Shown here: positions 17,957-26,406 of the stretch, piece after piece
Layout of the letters: the number at the start of each line of letters is the position of its first letter
Position numbering within the stretch: position 1 is the first letter of the stretch
NCBI GenBank assembly: GCA_024281825.1
Contig: JAMWZY010000014.1
Location: 1-51,640 of the forward strand
From: Nitrosomonas sp.
GTDB lineage: Bacteria; Pseudomonadota; Gammaproteobacteria; Burkholderiales; Nitrosomonadaceae
Length of the DNA stretch: 51,640 bases
Direction of reading: 5' to 3'
Notes under the pieces: model-generated
Database searches by the model: none
Seen by the model: the letters and a program-made list of their open reading frames with translations, nothing else
What the model was told of the DNA's origin: nothing
Position numbers and translations under genes: made by a program

Positions 17957-19393
17957 TTAACCGCAAGTATCTTTTGTCCATACTAAAGTTACCCTACTCC
18001 CACCTCGCAAAGCAGATATAACATCCCACCGATAATCAAGTAAAGTATGCACGCCTAAAAATTTGGCCTTATTAAATCGAATTGGCCTAGAACTATCCAG
18101 CGATACTTTATGAATCAATCGATCAGGATTTTCTTCAGGGGGAGTTGGCGGATCAAATAAGCCACGATTAATTCTTAATTTAATATATTCGCTTCCTTCT
18201 ATAGGTACTTCAATCATTTTCCACCAAGTTACAGTACTCCCAGGACTTAGAGTAAAGTGCACAAATTCTGGATCTACAACCCCGTATTCAACTTTAAATT
18301 CAATCGTATCACAGTCATCACCTGTACGTAATTGCCCGCTAGCGTCACTCGGTTTCGGATACCACCTCCTAATAAATTCTTTATCAGTATCTGATAAAAC
18401 GAAATTATCTGGAGTGCTACTGCCATCTAATGTAAGTTCCGCAGGAATCCCATAGTGCATGATTGAAGTTGGATCGTATTGAGAATAATTAGTTGAAGAT
18501 ACTTCATATTTCTGAAATACATTTGAATCGACCATTGCCTTATCCCAAGGAGGATTCTGAGTAATTCTATAGTAGCTATATACCTTTTCTTTATCCCAAG
18601 GTATCCCTGCCGCTGGAGATTGGTGCTCGTGTATGAGACCCAATGCGTGACCAAATTCATGCAAGACAACTCTACTCACTTCATAATCTGGAGTGTCGTC
18701 ATTCAACCAACCAAAGTTCATCGTAGGGAAGTCAAACGGAACAAGAAGAGCATCACGTCCTATAGTAGACCAACTTCCTCCTTTATTGAAATGAATCTTA
18801 ATATCTGCAATTGAGGGATCATCTACAAAATCAAAGTGAATATTTGCATGTTTAGTCCACTCCTCAGCGAATAATCTTACTTTGGAACGGATAATTGCAC
18901 TGCCGCCAGTCATACTTACAGTTAAAGTTTGACCTGCAGTCCACATTTTTTCAGGAAGTCCTGAGAGTGGGCTTCTTATTACACCTATTACATTACCATC
19001 TGATTGAATTTCTATAACTGTAATAGATTGTTTTGGTGGCAACTCTCCAGTGACAGGAACTTCATATTCAAACTTAATTTGTGCAATACTATTTTCCCAG
19101 GTATTAATTAAATCAGTATAGGAGGAAACTAATCCAACAGAAGTTATTACATTCCCTGTATAAGGACCAAGGATAAAAATTTCATTTTTATCATCTATTC
19201 CTAGGTAATTCCCACTTTCGGGATAGTATCGATATGTATATTGTTGATATTGGCCATCTGATGGTATTCCAGCAAAAATATCAGAGTAATTGGCTTCGGC
19301 GTATGAGAATACCTGAAGATTTGTAATAGCAAAAACAGAACTACAAGAAATGCTTAAATAGTAAAAAACAACAAGTTTAATTAAATTACGCAT
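17957..19393 (-). CDS. Secreted astacin-type (M12A) zinc metalloprotease
   Basis: A 478-residue exported protein. After the signal peptide (about residues 1-22 from the chosen start) comes a domain of about 80 residues with SYAEANYSDIFAG and YRYYPESGNYLGI, a module I associate with secreted proteins of nitrifiers and methylotrophs. The catalytic domain has the metzincin motif HEFGHALGLIHEH and the Met-turn SIMHYG, both diagnostic of astacins. A beta-rich C-terminal region follows. I chose the ATG at 19393 because the GTG at 19402 lies inside the GGGGGG ribosome-binding run. Astacins are usually proteases; the substrate is unknown. Confidence 0.88.
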   Translation of the reverse strand: MRNLIKLVVFYYLSISCSSVFAITNLQVFSYAEANYSDIFAGIPSDGQYQQYTYRYYPESGNYLGIDDKNEIFILGPYTGNVITSVGLVSSYTDLINTWENSIAQIKFEYEVPVTGELPPKQSITVIEIQSDGNVIGVIRSPLSGLPEKMWTAGQTLTVSMTGGSAIIRSKVRLFAEEWTKHANIHFDFVDDPSIADIKIHFNKGGSWSTIGRDALLVPFDFPTMNFGWLNDDTPDYEVSRVVLHEFGHALGLIHEHQSPAAGIPWDKEKVYSYYRITQNPPWDKAMVDSNVFQKYEVSSTNYSQYDPTSIMHYGIPAELTLDGSSTPDNFVLSDTDKEFIRRWYPKPSDASGQLRTGDDCDTIEFKVEYGVVDPEFVHFTLSPGSTVTWWKMIEVPIEGSEYIKLRINRGLFDPPTPPEENPDRLIHKVSLDSSRPIRFNKAKFLGVHTLLDYRWDVISALRGGSRVTLVWTKDTCG

Positions 19394-19669
19394 ATTCTTC
19401 ACCCCCCTTAAAATTAGCTAATTAGGCAATTGTAATTTTTGCGTTCATTGGGATAACTTAATAAGAAAAAAGACTAAATATCCTTACAGGCTTTCATTAT
19501 ACGAATAATTGAAAAGTAGAAAGAATTATTCTTAAGAGTACCTTGTACGATAGAAACGCATCCAATTATAATGAATTCTGCTGCATGGGAGAAAAAAGCA
19601 ATGTAATCTGTTGAAACAGCTCATAATCTAACTAGGCGTCAGATTCAAATGAGCTGGGAAGGATTGAAG

Positions 19670-20804
19670 TGTAGTAGTCCAAACTTGATCTGATATTTAG
19701 GGTCTTGCCAAGATGTGAGATTACCCGGTTTGATTAATTTGGCGGTCGAGCCTGGTATGTATCCCGCACTTGTAAGATGATGGGTTTTTCACGCGATACT
19801 TTCTATCACTATCAGGCAGCGGTGTGGAAGCAGGTAGTGTTGAGGCTCTGCTTGATGCAAACCGGCGCAAGCCCAATATTAAGAATCGTGTAGAAGAAGC
19901 GACAGAAGCAGCGGTCACCACTTTTGCTCCGGAGCAACCGGCTTTTGGCCAAGTTCGTGTTTCCAATGAACTGCGCAAACGCGGAATCTTTGTTTCTCCA
20001 TCCGGCGTTCGTTCAGTGTGGCTGCGCCAAAATCTGGAGTCATTCAAAAAACGTCTGTCAGCCTTGGAAAAGCATGTTGCCGAGACTGGGAAGGTGCTAA
20101 CCGAAGCACAGGTGCAGGCGGCGCTAGAGAAAAAACAGGAAGATGATGTGGCCCATGGCGAAATCGAGACGGCTCATCCTGGCTATCTCGGTAGTCAAGA
20201 CACGTTTTACGTCGGCACCATCAAGGGCGTGGGACGGATTTACCAGCAGACCTTCGTTGACACTTATTCCAAGTGGGCAGCAGCGAAGTTGTATACTACC
20301 AAAACGCCGATCACGGCAGCTGATTTGCTCAATGACCGGGTACTGCCGTTCTTCGTTGGGCAGGGTATGGGCGTCATCCGTATCCTGACCGACTGCGGCA
20401 CCCGAATATTGCGGCAAACCGGAAAATCATGACTACCAGCTCTATCTGGCACTGAACGAGATTGAGCATTCCAAAACGAAAGCCAATCATCCGCAAACCA
20501 ACGGTATTTGCGAGCGTTTCCACAAAACCATCTTGCAGGAGTTCTACCAAGTGGCATTCCGGCGCAAGATTTACCAGTCTATTGAAGAGTTACAGTACGA
20601 TCTGGATGAATGGATGGTGTATTACAACAGTGCGCGCACTCACCAGGGCAAGATGTGCTGCGGGCGCACGCCAATGCAAACTTTAATTGACGCAAAGGAG
20701 GAGGTATGGGACGATAAAATCACCACATTGAATAATTGAATTTGGTCTAATAGGCATATCGTCAAATCGGGTGACTGTCAGATCATCAGGTCGCGACTAC
20801 TACA
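19670..20804 (+). mobile_element. IS481-family-like insertion sequence, 1135 bp, decayed
   Basis: The ends are inverted repeats: TGTAGTAGTC at 19670-19679 and GACTACTACA at 20795-20804, with partial similarity continuing inward (CTTGATCTGA against CCTGATGATCTGA). TG...CA ends and a 7-bp duplication fit IS481. It contains one transposase gene with several frameshifts, so it is not autonomous. Base composition is more GC-rich than the flanking DNA. Confidence 0.8.
19700..20739 (+). pseudogene. IS481-type transposase, frameshifted
   Basis: The translation can be stitched across three frames. An N-terminal helix-turn-helix region (RLPGLINLAVE, then RTCKMMGFSRDTFYHYQ) is followed by LLDANRRKPNIKNRVEEA and the rve core with DTFYVGTIKGVG, LTDCGTEYCG and NGICERFHKT, the three catalytic acidic positions, ending with TRTHQGKMCCGRTP-like residues. 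Frame breaks lie near 19755-19765, near 19823 (two extra bases in GGTGTGG) and near 20401 (one extra C in ACCCGAA). All catalytic residues remain readable, so decay is recent or the breaks are sequence errors. Confidence 0.8.
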
Positions 20805-20811
20805 ATTGAAG

Positions 20812-21130
20812 AAATCATAGCACCCAAGGTTCGGGGTCACTCAGTTCTCTAGCATCAAGTTTAATAGCCTGATACCGCCTTATCTGTGGCGCTAAAGTCA
20901 AATGTTCCTAAGGTTTATGTTACGGATGATTGCAGTCGAATTAACTATAAATGTACACGGCATGGAATTAAGAATGAATCTGATCATGAAACTCTGGTAA
21001 AGCAATACCAACTTACAGCCCGCGAAACTTAAATCAGCTTGTGATTCCCCGTGGTCTTACCAACGGGGAATCACAAGTTAAAATAAATACCCCCCATAGC
21101 CCAGCTGCAGGGGATATAAAACCAAAACCG
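20812..21130. other. Intergenic region with one strong hairpin
   Basis: Between the IS481-type element and the peroxidase gene. No coding sequence is convincing. The only clear structure is the hairpin at 21038-21077, listed separately. The DNA before it carries no recognisable motif. Confidence 0.5.
21038..21077 (-). terminator. Strong hairpin downstream of the peroxidase gene
   Basis: A perfect 15-bp inverted repeat, CTTGTGATTCCCCGT and ACGGGGAATCACAAG, encloses a 10-base loop in which GGT and ACC may extend the stem. It lies 54 bases beyond the stop codon of the minus-strand peroxidase gene, so a terminator for that transcript is likely. The following T stretch is short, so it might need Rho or act as a 3-prime stabiliser. 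Confidence 0.6.
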
Positions 21131-22183
21131 TTATTCTTTACCTTTACTGGTTAAAGATCCCAGAAACGCTTTGACATCGTCAACAAATCCAGGGCCAACT
21201 TTGCGGCCAAGTTGATGCTCGGCCATTTCCCGAATCGCCTCATCCAATGTCGCAACTGAACCATCATGGAAATATGGAGCTGTTTTGGTGATATTTCTAA
21301 GGCTTGGTACTTTGAACACCTTCTTGTCAGTTTCAATTCCGGTTATTTCAAATCTTCCCATATCAGTTGTTTCATAGGGCTCGACAAGGCCGATTTTTTT
21401 GTATGAATTCCCACCAATCGTAACTCCGTTGTGGCAAGTGACACACCCCATATGAATAAATTTTTGCAAACCTCTTTTCTCACTTTCATTCAAGGCATTT
21501 TGATCACCTTTGAGGAAATCATCGAACCGAGAAGGAGTTAATAGTGTGCGCTCGAATGCACCAATTGCTTTGCCAATATTTTTGTATTGAATAGGTTCTT
21601 TTTCATCTTTAAAGGCTGCCGCAAACAATAACTTATATTCATCGATTTTTTTCAATTTATTAACTACGGCAGCTTCACTCGGCATACCCATTTCAATCGG
21701 GTTTAAAATAGGGCCCAGTGCTTGTTCTTCAACATCTTTTGCGCGCCCATCCCAGAACTGAGCGATATGCAGTGCGGCATTCATTGTAGTTGGCGAATTT
21801 CTGCCACCACGCTTTCCTTCGTGACCGGGTGAAGTCGGCTGACTATCCACACCAAAATTATCTAACCGATGGCAAGAGTTGCATGAAATCTGGTCATTGA
21901 TTGAAAGTCGGGGATCCAGATACAGCTTCTTGCCAAGCGCGATTAAGGCCTCATTCTTTTTTTCATCAATGATTGATGCAGGAAGAGGTTCAAAAAATTG
22001 TTTTAAAGTATTTTTATCTAATTGATGGTGGCCGCCATGCATTCCACCCATTCCGCCATGATGATCGCCGCCGTGCATTTCATTATGATGATCAGTCTTC
22101 TTTGCATCGCCTGGATGATCATGACCACTTTGAGCATAACTATAAGAACTCAGCATAAACGCCAACAGTAAGAATATTTTCAT
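21131..22183 (-). CDS. Di-haem cytochrome c peroxidase (MauG/CcpA family) with His-rich N-terminus
   Basis: Periplasmic peroxidase that reduces hydrogen peroxide with electrons from a small cytochrome, or a MauG-like relative. The 350-residue precursor has a signal peptide (1-18), a His/Gly/Met-rich segment at 21-53 (13 His), then two c-type haem sites: CNSCH at 101-105 and CVTCH at 247-251. Family landmarks PRLSINDQISCNSCH, QFWDGRA, GAFERTLLTPSRFD and KVPSLRNITKTAPYFHDG are present. The His-rich lead is not part of the catalytic fold and may bind copper or nickel. The start has GGAGGAACA just upstream. Confidence 0.92.
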   Translation of the reverse strand: MKIFLLLAFMLSSYSYAQSGHDHPGDAKKTDHHNEMHGGDHHGGMGGMHGGHHQLDKNTLKQFFEPLPASIIDEKKNEALIALGKKLYLDPRLSINDQISCNSCHRLDNFGVDSQPTSPGHEGKRGGRNSPTTMNAALHIAQFWDGRAKDVEEQALGPILNPIEMGMPSEAAVVNKLKKIDEYKLLFAAAFKDEKEPIQYKNIGKAIGAFERTLLTPSRFDDFLKGDQNALNESEKRGLQKFIHMGCVTCHNGVTIGGNSYKKIGLVEPYETTDMGRFEITGIETDKKVFKVPSLRNITKTAPYFHDGSVATLDEAIREMAEHQLGRKVGPGFVDDVKAFLGSLTSKGKE

Positions 22184-22614
22184 TGTTCCTCCATTAAGAA
22201 ATAAATAACCACTTATGGGAAACCATCTCTTAAATTCCCCATATTTTGACTACAAAACCACAACACTTAACTGAATTATTGCATACCTAACTTACAGTTC
22301 TGAAATTTTCTCGACAGAACGGAAATGCTTCGTTAGCAATAATGCACTTTATACAAAATATGGAATGATTATCCATTGTGTAAAACAATCGCTTGAAATA
22401 GTGACTAGTAAACCGAGAGATTTTGAATAAGCTTAATACAACAGCACGCTGACAGGTTTATGATGTCATCAGAGACGAGCGAGCGTGACATCGGAATTGC
22501 ATCAACGGAAGCTTGAATAAAGATCAGGGATACCGGTTTATTAAACCAAATCCATTGGGTACTGATTACGCCGGTTATCCCTGTTGATGAAGCTATGAAA
22601 ACTTATTTTCTAAA
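22184..22614. other. 431-base intergenic region
   Basis: Between two minus-strand genes; it should carry the peroxidase promoter near 22200-22300. An unusual nested dyad lies at 22525-22583, near the end of the upstream gene. No coding sequence is apparent in the rest. Confidence 0.5.
22525..22583 (-). terminator. Nested inverted repeats downstream of the CVNH-haem gene
   Basis: CAGGGATACCGG at 22525-22536 and CCGGTTATCCCTG at 22571-22583 form a 12-bp stem with one bulge, and inside it GGTTTA-T-TAAACC at 22535-22547 is a perfect small palindrome. It is 32 bases past the stop of the minus-strand gene and could end its transcript (ATCTTTATT follows on that strand). The two alternative pairings share the GG at 22535-22536. 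Confidence 0.4.
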
Positions 22615-24216
22615 TCACTTAGTTGAAGCTGGCACGAGCGAAGTCGGTATTGTCCACGAAAAATCTGTCTTAAGTGTCCCATTAAAGACAGAATCGCTAA
22701 TGCTGATGTAAAAATCGGCAGCATATGGCATTCCACCTTTTACTTGCGGCGCATAAGCCGCCATGTTGTGACAGGTCATACAATTGGTCTGAATGCCTGT
22801 TGTGTTATTAATCTTGCCATTGATCGGACGGCTAATGCCAAATGTATCGGGCCCAAAACCAGCTTCAAGGTAGGGGTTATAGCCATAAACGGAATTACCG
22901 ACATTCTTGCCGCCGGCAATCGGCTGCGGTGGTTCAACCATGGCGTAGGCAACCGACATCGCGTAATGCTTGGCCGCTTCATCGAGGTAGCTTAAAGGGC
23001 GAGCACTGGCGATTGCGGCGGAGCTTGGCGCAAACGGCTGATCGGCATTGGCTGACCACCAAAATGTTTGCCAAGTCCAAACCTTGTCTTCTCGAGTGGT
23101 AACATGCATTGCAACCAGAATAATATAATCGCCTTCGGATACGCTAATACCCAGTTGATTGGTCAAGTAAGCTGCATTGTCTGGCGAGATTTTATTGTGA
23201 ATGAAGTTATTCAAGTAAAAAGTGTTGGCTGCAGTCTTGCTCTTGCATCCGGGGTCGTTGCTGTTACCGCCCGGACCACTCGGGGTACTGATATCAACGT
23301 AGACACAACTGTTCCAAATTGATTCACCAAAACCTTTTTTGGGATCGGGAGGATTGGGTCCTGGCCAACCGGGAAATGTATAAATCCCATTCGGTACGTT
23401 TTTTGAAATAATCTTATATACTGGCTTGATCGTTATCGAGTTATTAGGAAAATTAGGGATTTCTGCATAACCGTTCTTCATGTATTGTTGCAATGTACTT
23501 TCATAGAATAATCGATTGGCAATCGCATGCTCTGCACCCGGGGGATTGTATGCAACCGAAACGAAGATATTCGAATCAGGGGCACCCGTGGCAGCTGCGG
23601 CTGCAACAGCCTTGACATTCATCATGGCTTTGGCTTGCACTTTCGCTTGCGCTGTTTTGCCGTGTCCGAATTGACGAGGCACGGACAACTCTAAACTAGG
23701 CCGTTTCAATGGTGCGTTGACTGCGTGCAAACTCGCATTTTCCGTTGCACTGCGGAAAATGATATTGGATGGTACCGTCCAGGTTTCAAATGCGCGTACT
23801 ACCGTACCATCAACAGTACCTACCTGTTGCGTCAACCCTGACCAAATACCCCACCCGTGTTGATAGATCTGATTCGAATCTCCACCGTAGATCCACTGAT
23901 TTACTACTGTTTCTGATTGTGGAAAAACAAAATTTGGATCTGGTTTCGGCAAATCGGGTAGGCATACCAAATTCCCATCGATGTTACCAATGTCGCCATA
24001 ATGAGAGATTGAGTTGAGACAGAATCCCAACTGAGTAAGCGTGGTTGATTGAGAAGCATCGTTTAATTTTTTGCAGGTGGCCGTCAATGCATCATTGGTT
24101 ACTGAGATATTGGAACAAGAAAGTTGATAGCTGCCTTTTGGAACATCCTTGGAATAGACTGGTAAAGCGATCATTAAAGATAAGCCGAGTAATACTGCAA
24201 GACTATGGTTTTGCAT
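22615..24216 (-). CDS. Secreted CVNH-domain protein with a C-terminal c-type haem site
   Basis: A 533-residue exported protein. After the signal peptide (1-22) comes a cyanovirin-N homology (CVNH) domain at about 26-86: the start GSYQLSCSNISV, a second Cys in LTATCKKL, and the end GDIGNIDGNLVC are the family hallmarks. CVNH domains are sugar-binding lectin folds. The 390-residue middle is unknown, with Trp-rich patches such as WIYGGDSNQIYQHGWGIW. Near the C-terminus CMTCH (479-483) is a c-type haem site. I chose the ATG at 24216 because AGGAGG lies 6 bases before it, 21 bases inside an earlier in-frame ATG. A carbohydrate-targeted redox role is speculation. Confidence 0.8.
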   Translation of the reverse strand: MQNHSLAVLLGLSLMIALPVYSKDVPKGSYQLSCSNISVTNDALTATCKKLNDASQSTTLTQLGFCLNSISHYGDIGNIDGNLVCLPDLPKPDPNFVFPQSETVVNQWIYGGDSNQIYQHGWGIWSGLTQQVGTVDGTVVRAFETWTVPSNIIFRSATENASLHAVNAPLKRPSLELSVPRQFGHGKTAQAKVQAKAMMNVKAVAAAAATGAPDSNIFVSVAYNPPGAEHAIANRLFYESTLQQYMKNGYAEIPNFPNNSITIKPVYKIISKNVPNGIYTFPGWPGPNPPDPKKGFGESIWNSCVYVDISTPSGPGGNSNDPGCKSKTAANTFYLNNFIHNKISPDNAAYLTNQLGISVSEGDYIILVAMHVTTREDKVWTWQTFWWSANADQPFAPSSAAIASARPLSYLDEAAKHYAMSVAYAMVEPPQPIAGGKNVGNSVYGYNPYLEAGFGPDTFGISRPINGKINNTTGIQTNCMTCHNMAAYAPQVKGGMPYAADFYISISDSVFNGTLKTDFSWTIPTSLVPASTK

Positions 24217-24563
24217 GTGGTTCCTCCTCATATTCATACGAACGTGAAATTACAGAGTTAATATTGTTAATTCCTACCCATTGCTATCAAATAGAAAATT
24301 AACAAATAGTGAGTTTATACTACCTAAGGAAATAATACCTGGAGAAAATTTTCTTGAGCGCATATCGATGTGATAGAAAAGAGTGTTCTATGCTAGTTTT
24401 AAATGGCTATAAGGGCTCAGCAATGATATTTATTTTTAATCTACCCACTAAAATTGTTTGCTTATCCGTATATCAGGATACCTTCCATCTCTGTTACTTG
24501 TTGCTGCTTTGGGAAAATTTGATATGATGAAACCTAAATCGGTGATCATCGTATTGGAGTCCT

Positions 24564-25097
24564 ATGACTGAAAAATTGCAAGCCATTCGTAAGATCAGTA
24601 ATCGACTGGCAGCTGCACTGGTAGTATTGGTTCTGCTTGTGATTGGCGGGGCTTTTTTTGCGCATTACAGTCCCGAAGGAAAGATTATTAATGCACCAAT
24701 AGCAGCATTTGCCGCGGGTATTGTCGGCGGGTTTGTGGGACTGCAACGTCGGCTGAAAAGCATGTCGGATGATGACCTAACGCTGCTTGCGAATTCGTGG
24801 GTATTCGTATGTTTGTCTCCGTTTGTCGGAGGAATTCTCGCCGTAGTTTTATATGTGCTATTTGTTTCAACACTCGTGAGCGGCGACTTATTCCCAAAAT
24901 TTGTACCCGATATCAGAGACCCATCACCCGAGTTCCAAAAAGGATTTTCAGAGATCTTCGCCGTACATGGAGAATCGGTAGATTATGCAAAAATGATGTT
25001 CTGGTCATTTGTTGCTGGCTTCTCTGAAAGATTCGTCACTGACATCATCAGCAAATTTGAGAATGGCTCTGGGTCTGGTGGTAAACCAAGCACGTAA
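24564..25097 (+). CDS. Membrane protein of unknown function
   Basis: The 177-residue product has three hydrophobic segments: about residues 14-32 (AAALVVLVLLVIGGAFFA), 43-60 (PIAAFAAGIVGGFVGL) and 80-105 (NSWVFVCLSPFVGGILAVVLYVLFVS). The C-terminal half is soluble and ends with FWSFVAGFSERFVTDIISKFE, a tail I have seen at the end of several uncharacterised membrane proteins. A GGAG precedes the ATG. It stands alone; nothing here reveals its role. Confidence 0.65.
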   Translation: MTEKLQAIRKISNRLAAALVVLVLLVIGGAFFAHYSPEGKIINAPIAAFAAGIVGGFVGLQRRLKSMSDDDLTLLANSWVFVCLSPFVGGILAVVLYVLFVSTLVSGDLFPKFVPDIRDPSPEFQKGFSEIFAVHGESVDYAKMMFWSFVAGFSERFVTDIISKFENGSGSGGKPST

Positions 25098-25129
25098 CTC
25101 AGTGAGGCAAGCCTTCGGCCGAAGGTAAT

Positions 25130-25422
25130 TTAACTCCGGCAGACGCCTAAAGCTTGTTCCAAATCCGCCAAAATATCATCAATATTTTCGATGCCGATGC
25201 ACAATCGAATCATATCGTGCGTGACTCCCGCGCTGGCAAGCTCGGTTTCGGTCAATTGGCGATGAGTTGTGGATGCCGGGTGCGCAGCTAAAGATTTGGC
25301 ATCTCCGATGTTGACCAATCGTTTAAACAATTTGAGCGCATCGTAGAATTTCACACCGGCGTCAAATCCACCTTTAATACCGAAAGTGATTAATGCCGAT
25401 GGGCGGCCTTTCATATATTTTT
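25130..25422 (-). pseudogene. metY: C-terminal fragment of O-acetylhomoserine sulfhydrylase-type gene
   Basis: Encodes the last about 94 residues of a Cys/Met-metabolism PLP enzyme: [45 protein letters not shown]. The upstream part of the gene lies at 27377-28370, separated by two IS copies. Joined at the duplicated AAAAATATA, the halves read LAQKY followed by MKGRPSA without a frame break, so the gene was intact before insertion. Confidence 0.9.
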
Positions 25423-25423
25423 A

Positions 25424-26394
25424 TGCCTCTAAACTATTCTCAGTTTAATCTGGGTGTGACTCAAACATGCATTGAGGAGTCGAGAAGGCAGTTCTGCTTC
25501 CCGCACTCGTCGATTAAAGCGATAGCAAAATTCATTGAGGTATTCTTGCAAGTAACCTGATGACACACCATGATATGTTCCCAATAAAAATGTCTTGAGA
25601 TTGCCAATTGCGACATGAACCCATGGAAGCCATTCGCCAGCTTTGTTTGGTGGAGTCACACGAGGAGTATGGTTCTGATGTTTTACCTATTTCAGCTAAG
25701 GCTGGCAGTGCATCACTTCGTACATATTGATCAGGTGACAGATGCCGCTTTACAAACTGTGACACCGTTTCTCGGTTAACGCTAGAGAGACTTGCTGCAT
25801 GGCAATAAAACCAGCACGCTTTTCTCGACTCTCAATCGCGACGAGCACTGATGTTTTTCTTTCAGTGCCCCGACCCGCGCTTCCCCAAGGTATTGACGCC
25901 CTCCAATCAATGCGTCGATTTCAATCAAAATCTCTTAAACCAATAGGCTATCGGTGTCCCGTAGCAATACGAATCTTTGCGTAGCATTCCGCTGGCATAA
26001 TCCAAAGACATGTTAATTTGTTTGGATAATCGTAAGGCAAAACACCGCCTTTATCAGATGCAACTAAAGCAAAATCGCCCAGAACCACTTGGTTAATGGC
26101 AGATTGGTTGAATGAAATAAGGTACCAGCCGTTATCGAGGTTTGTTTATGACATTGGCTGCATTCCCAATAACCACGTGTCTTTAATAGCATAACCATTA
26201 TCGTGGCCACAGCATGGGCAGCGAAAGCCTTCCGGCCAGCGTTGCTTTATCAGCGCTTCGATACAGCCTTCTCTCTGTTCCATACTGCTTTTGCCAATCC
26301 ATCAAGTCATTCCTTTGCCTTTCATCGCCTCTATTCATTATCCTATTGATCTTGCTGAATAAGATGAAAAACACTGAAGAATAGTTCATAGGCA
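25424..26394 (-). mobile_element. IS1595-family-like element, copy A, decayed
   Basis: About 971 bp bounded by TGCCTCTAAACTATTCTCAG at the left and the complement of TGCCTATGAACTATTC (with one extra base) at the right. It is in the same orientation as copy B and nearly identical in sequence, but it has many small insertions and deletions that break the transposase. Together A and B occupy a single site in metY; TATATTTTT at 25414-25422 and 27377-27385 is the outer duplication. Confidence 0.8.
25429..26320 (-). pseudogene. IS1595-type transposase of copy A, multiply frameshifted
   Basis: Readable pieces include the C-terminal TPPNKAGEWLPWVHVAIGN stretch ending NEFCYRFNRRVREAELP and the middle SQFVKRHLSPDQYVRSDALP. 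Compared with copy B there are single-base changes in length at many places, for example one T lost in the start ACTTGATGG, an extra T before CAGAACC near 25676, and several around 25860-25960. It cannot encode a complete enzyme. Confidence 0.8.
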
Positions 26395-26406
26395 ATTTTA
26401 AAAATA

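Larger units (their letters stand above)
19663..20811 (+). repeat. 7-bp target-site duplication ATTGAAG flanking the IS481-type element
   Basis: ATTGAAG occurs at 19663-19669 directly before the left terminal repeat and again at 20805-20811 directly after the right one. The pair marks a genuine transposition event and sets the element boundaries exactly. Confidence 0.8.

Noticed and set aside
20143..20388. Alternate frame inside the IS481 transposase
   Set aside because: It is a frame-shifted shadow of the integrase core and has no independent support.
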